Below, in pieces: positions 4,674 to 5,691 of a stretch of 5,691 nt of DNA. Origin of the DNA: Acidimicrobiales bacterium. Its GTDB lineage: Bacteria; Actinomycetota; Acidimicrobiia; Acidimicrobiales; RAAP-2. Numbering within the stretch: position 1 is the first letter of the stretch; each line of letters begins with the position of its first letter. The stretch is from assembly GCA_017883105.1 (NCBI GenBank), contig JADGOF010000166.1, positions 1-5,691 on the forward strand, read 5' to 3'. A program made the translations under genes and the position numbers. The notes below the pieces were generated by a model. The model did not search any database and was not told where the DNA came from. It saw only the letters and a program-made list of their open reading frames with translations.

Positions 4674-5609
4674 GTGGCCCTGGAGAACCCGTCATCGAAG
4701 TCCGTTGCGATGGACGCCGCGCTCCCCCGGAGCTTTGCCGCCGGCTACGGCCACCATGTCGACCGCGGCCTGAGCCTCGGTGGCGGAGGCCTGTTCTTCG
4801 TGGCCTGGCAGGTGGCCTACCTCAGCACCCTGGCGGCCCACGGCGTGCTGTTCGAGACCTCGGACCGGGTGGTCGGCACCTCGGCCGGCTCGGTGGTGGC
4901 CTCGGCGCTCACCGGCGGCAGATTGCCGCGTCTGCACTCCGAGATCAAGCTCTTGGCCAAGGTCCCCGCCCTGGTGTCGGCGTTGGCCCCTTCCGCCAAT
5001 CTCCATCCCTCCCACCAACTCGCCCTCGACCTCTTCACCAAGGCCGCCGACAGCGAACCGGCCACGGTCCAAGCCATCGGTCACGCCGCACTGGCGGCCG
5101 TGACCCCCAAACCCGACGTGATCCAAGGCAATCTCTCGCTGGTCCTCGGCCGGCCGCGCTGAACCTCGGACGCACTGCACATCACCTGCGTCGACACGTA
5201 CACCGGTGAGCGGTGCGTCATCACCCGGGCCGCCAACGTGTCGGTGGCCCGGGCGGTGGCGGCCAGCAGTGCCGTGCCCGGCGTGTTCGCACCGCAGCCC
5301 ATCGGAGACCGTCGCTGCATGGACGGCGGGGTAAGCGGTACCGGCATCCATCTCGACCTGATGGCCGGGGCCAAGCGGGTGCTGATTCTGGCCCTGACCG
5401 TCGGAAGTGATCTGGCCGAGGGAATGATGACCTCCCACCCGGGCGGCGCCGAGCAGGAGTTGGCGGATCTCGAAGCGAGCGGGACCTCCGTGATGATCCG
5501 GGTACCCGAACAGGTGGACATCGTCGAGCTGATGACACCCTCGTCAGTTCCTAAGGCCCTGGCCATGGGGGAACGCCAAGCCTCCGCCGACTTAAAGACC
5601 TTCGCGTAA
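4674..5609 (+). pseudogene. Patatin-like phospholipase, interrupted by an in-frame TGA between catalytic Ser and Asp
   Basis: Patatin-family acyl hydrolase (Ser-Asp dyad, likely acting on phospholipid or other acyl esters). One frame runs from GTG 4674 to TAA 5607-5609, 311 codons, a normal family length, with a TGA at codon 163 (5160-5162). Before it: the glycine-rich loop LGGGGLFFVAW (35-45) and nucleophile elbow GTSAG with Ser70 (68-72). After it: LHITCVDTYTGERCVITRA, AVAASSAVPGVFAPQ and the MDGGV motif with catalytic Asp217. The first fragment lacks Asp and the second lacks Ser, so neither can be active alone. In relatives the segment before I-T-A-V-D commonly begins with Trp at the position of the TGA, so a TGG-to-TGA change is plausible. 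The oxyanion region also looks worn: relatives read GGGGxxGxAWxxGxL, here the later glycines are Phe42 and Ala48. No signal peptide. Start by the leaderless -10 at 4662; ATG 4710 is the alternative. Transcribed away from the sugar porter. Confidence 0.87.
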
Positions 5610-5691
5610 TACCGCGCGGACTTTTTCCCACAAGCGCCGAGGTTCCGACTGGCTTCCCGGTGATCTCGGCCCGCAGGGTCTTTGGCGAAGG
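5610..5691. other. End of window, nothing supportable
   Basis: After the patatin TAA there is CGCG-TAATAC-CGCG overlapping the stop, followed by ACTTTTT near 5621-5627; the 4-bp stem is too weak for a confident terminator. The remaining bases are open in more than one frame on both strands, but no recognisable protein segment or start signal is seen in so short a stretch. Confidence 0.3.

Noticed and set aside
4400..5209. Long plus-strand open frame of 269 codons
   Set aside because: Arg/Pro-rich out-of-frame translation typical of GC-rich DNA; the overlapping patatin frame carries the real motifs.
5600..5627. Rho-independent terminator after patatin
   Set aside because: The T-run is present but the stem is only four base pairs and overlaps the stop codon.

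Overview
The window is GC-rich, bacterial DNA, most likely from an actinobacterium. The codon use, a group II truncated hemoglobin close to mycobacterial GlbO, an SCO6745-family protein and several apparently leaderless GTG/ATG starts all point to Actinomycetota. An Acidimicrobiia-like lineage is possible but cannot be proved from this sequence. No mobile element, CRISPR array, tRNA or rRNA is visible.

Six genes lie on strictly alternating strands. From left to right: (1) 1-477, minus, 5' part of an SCO6745-family protein cut by the window edge; (2) 612-1355, plus, a short-chain dehydrogenase/reductase with an in-frame TGA and a missing segment; (3) 1427-1819, minus, an intact group II truncated hemoglobin (glbO type); (4) 1898-3136, plus, an intact acyl-CoA dehydrogenase; (5) 3188-4467, minus, an MFS sugar-porter gene with a single-base frameshift and a missing TM10-TM11 segment; (6) 4674-5609, plus, a patatin-like phospholipase with an in-frame TGA between its catalytic Ser and Asp. 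The end, 5610-5691, holds nothing I can support.

The alternation gives three divergent pairs (1/2, 3/4, 5/6) with intergenic spacers of 134, 78 and 206 bp, and two tight convergent junctions (71 and 51 bp). No operon is visible, so each gene is probably its own transcription unit. Four starts (genes 1, 2, 3 and 6) have no good Shine-Dalgarno sequence but carry a TANNNT hexamer 6 or 7 nt before the start codon, as expected of leaderless transcripts. The other two (genes 4 and 5) have purine-rich Shine-Dalgarno sequences. Perfect or near-perfect dyads sit in all three divergent spacers.

The genes do not form an obvious pathway: an oxidoreductase, an oxygen/NO-type hemoglobin, a fatty-acyl-CoA oxidation enzyme, a sugar permease and a lipase. 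The strongest feature of the window is that three of the five fully contained genes are broken, two of them by more than one lesion, while the hemoglobin and acyl-CoA dehydrogenase are clean. This looks like accessory or decaying chromosome, or partly like sequence error. I see no convincing new biological system.
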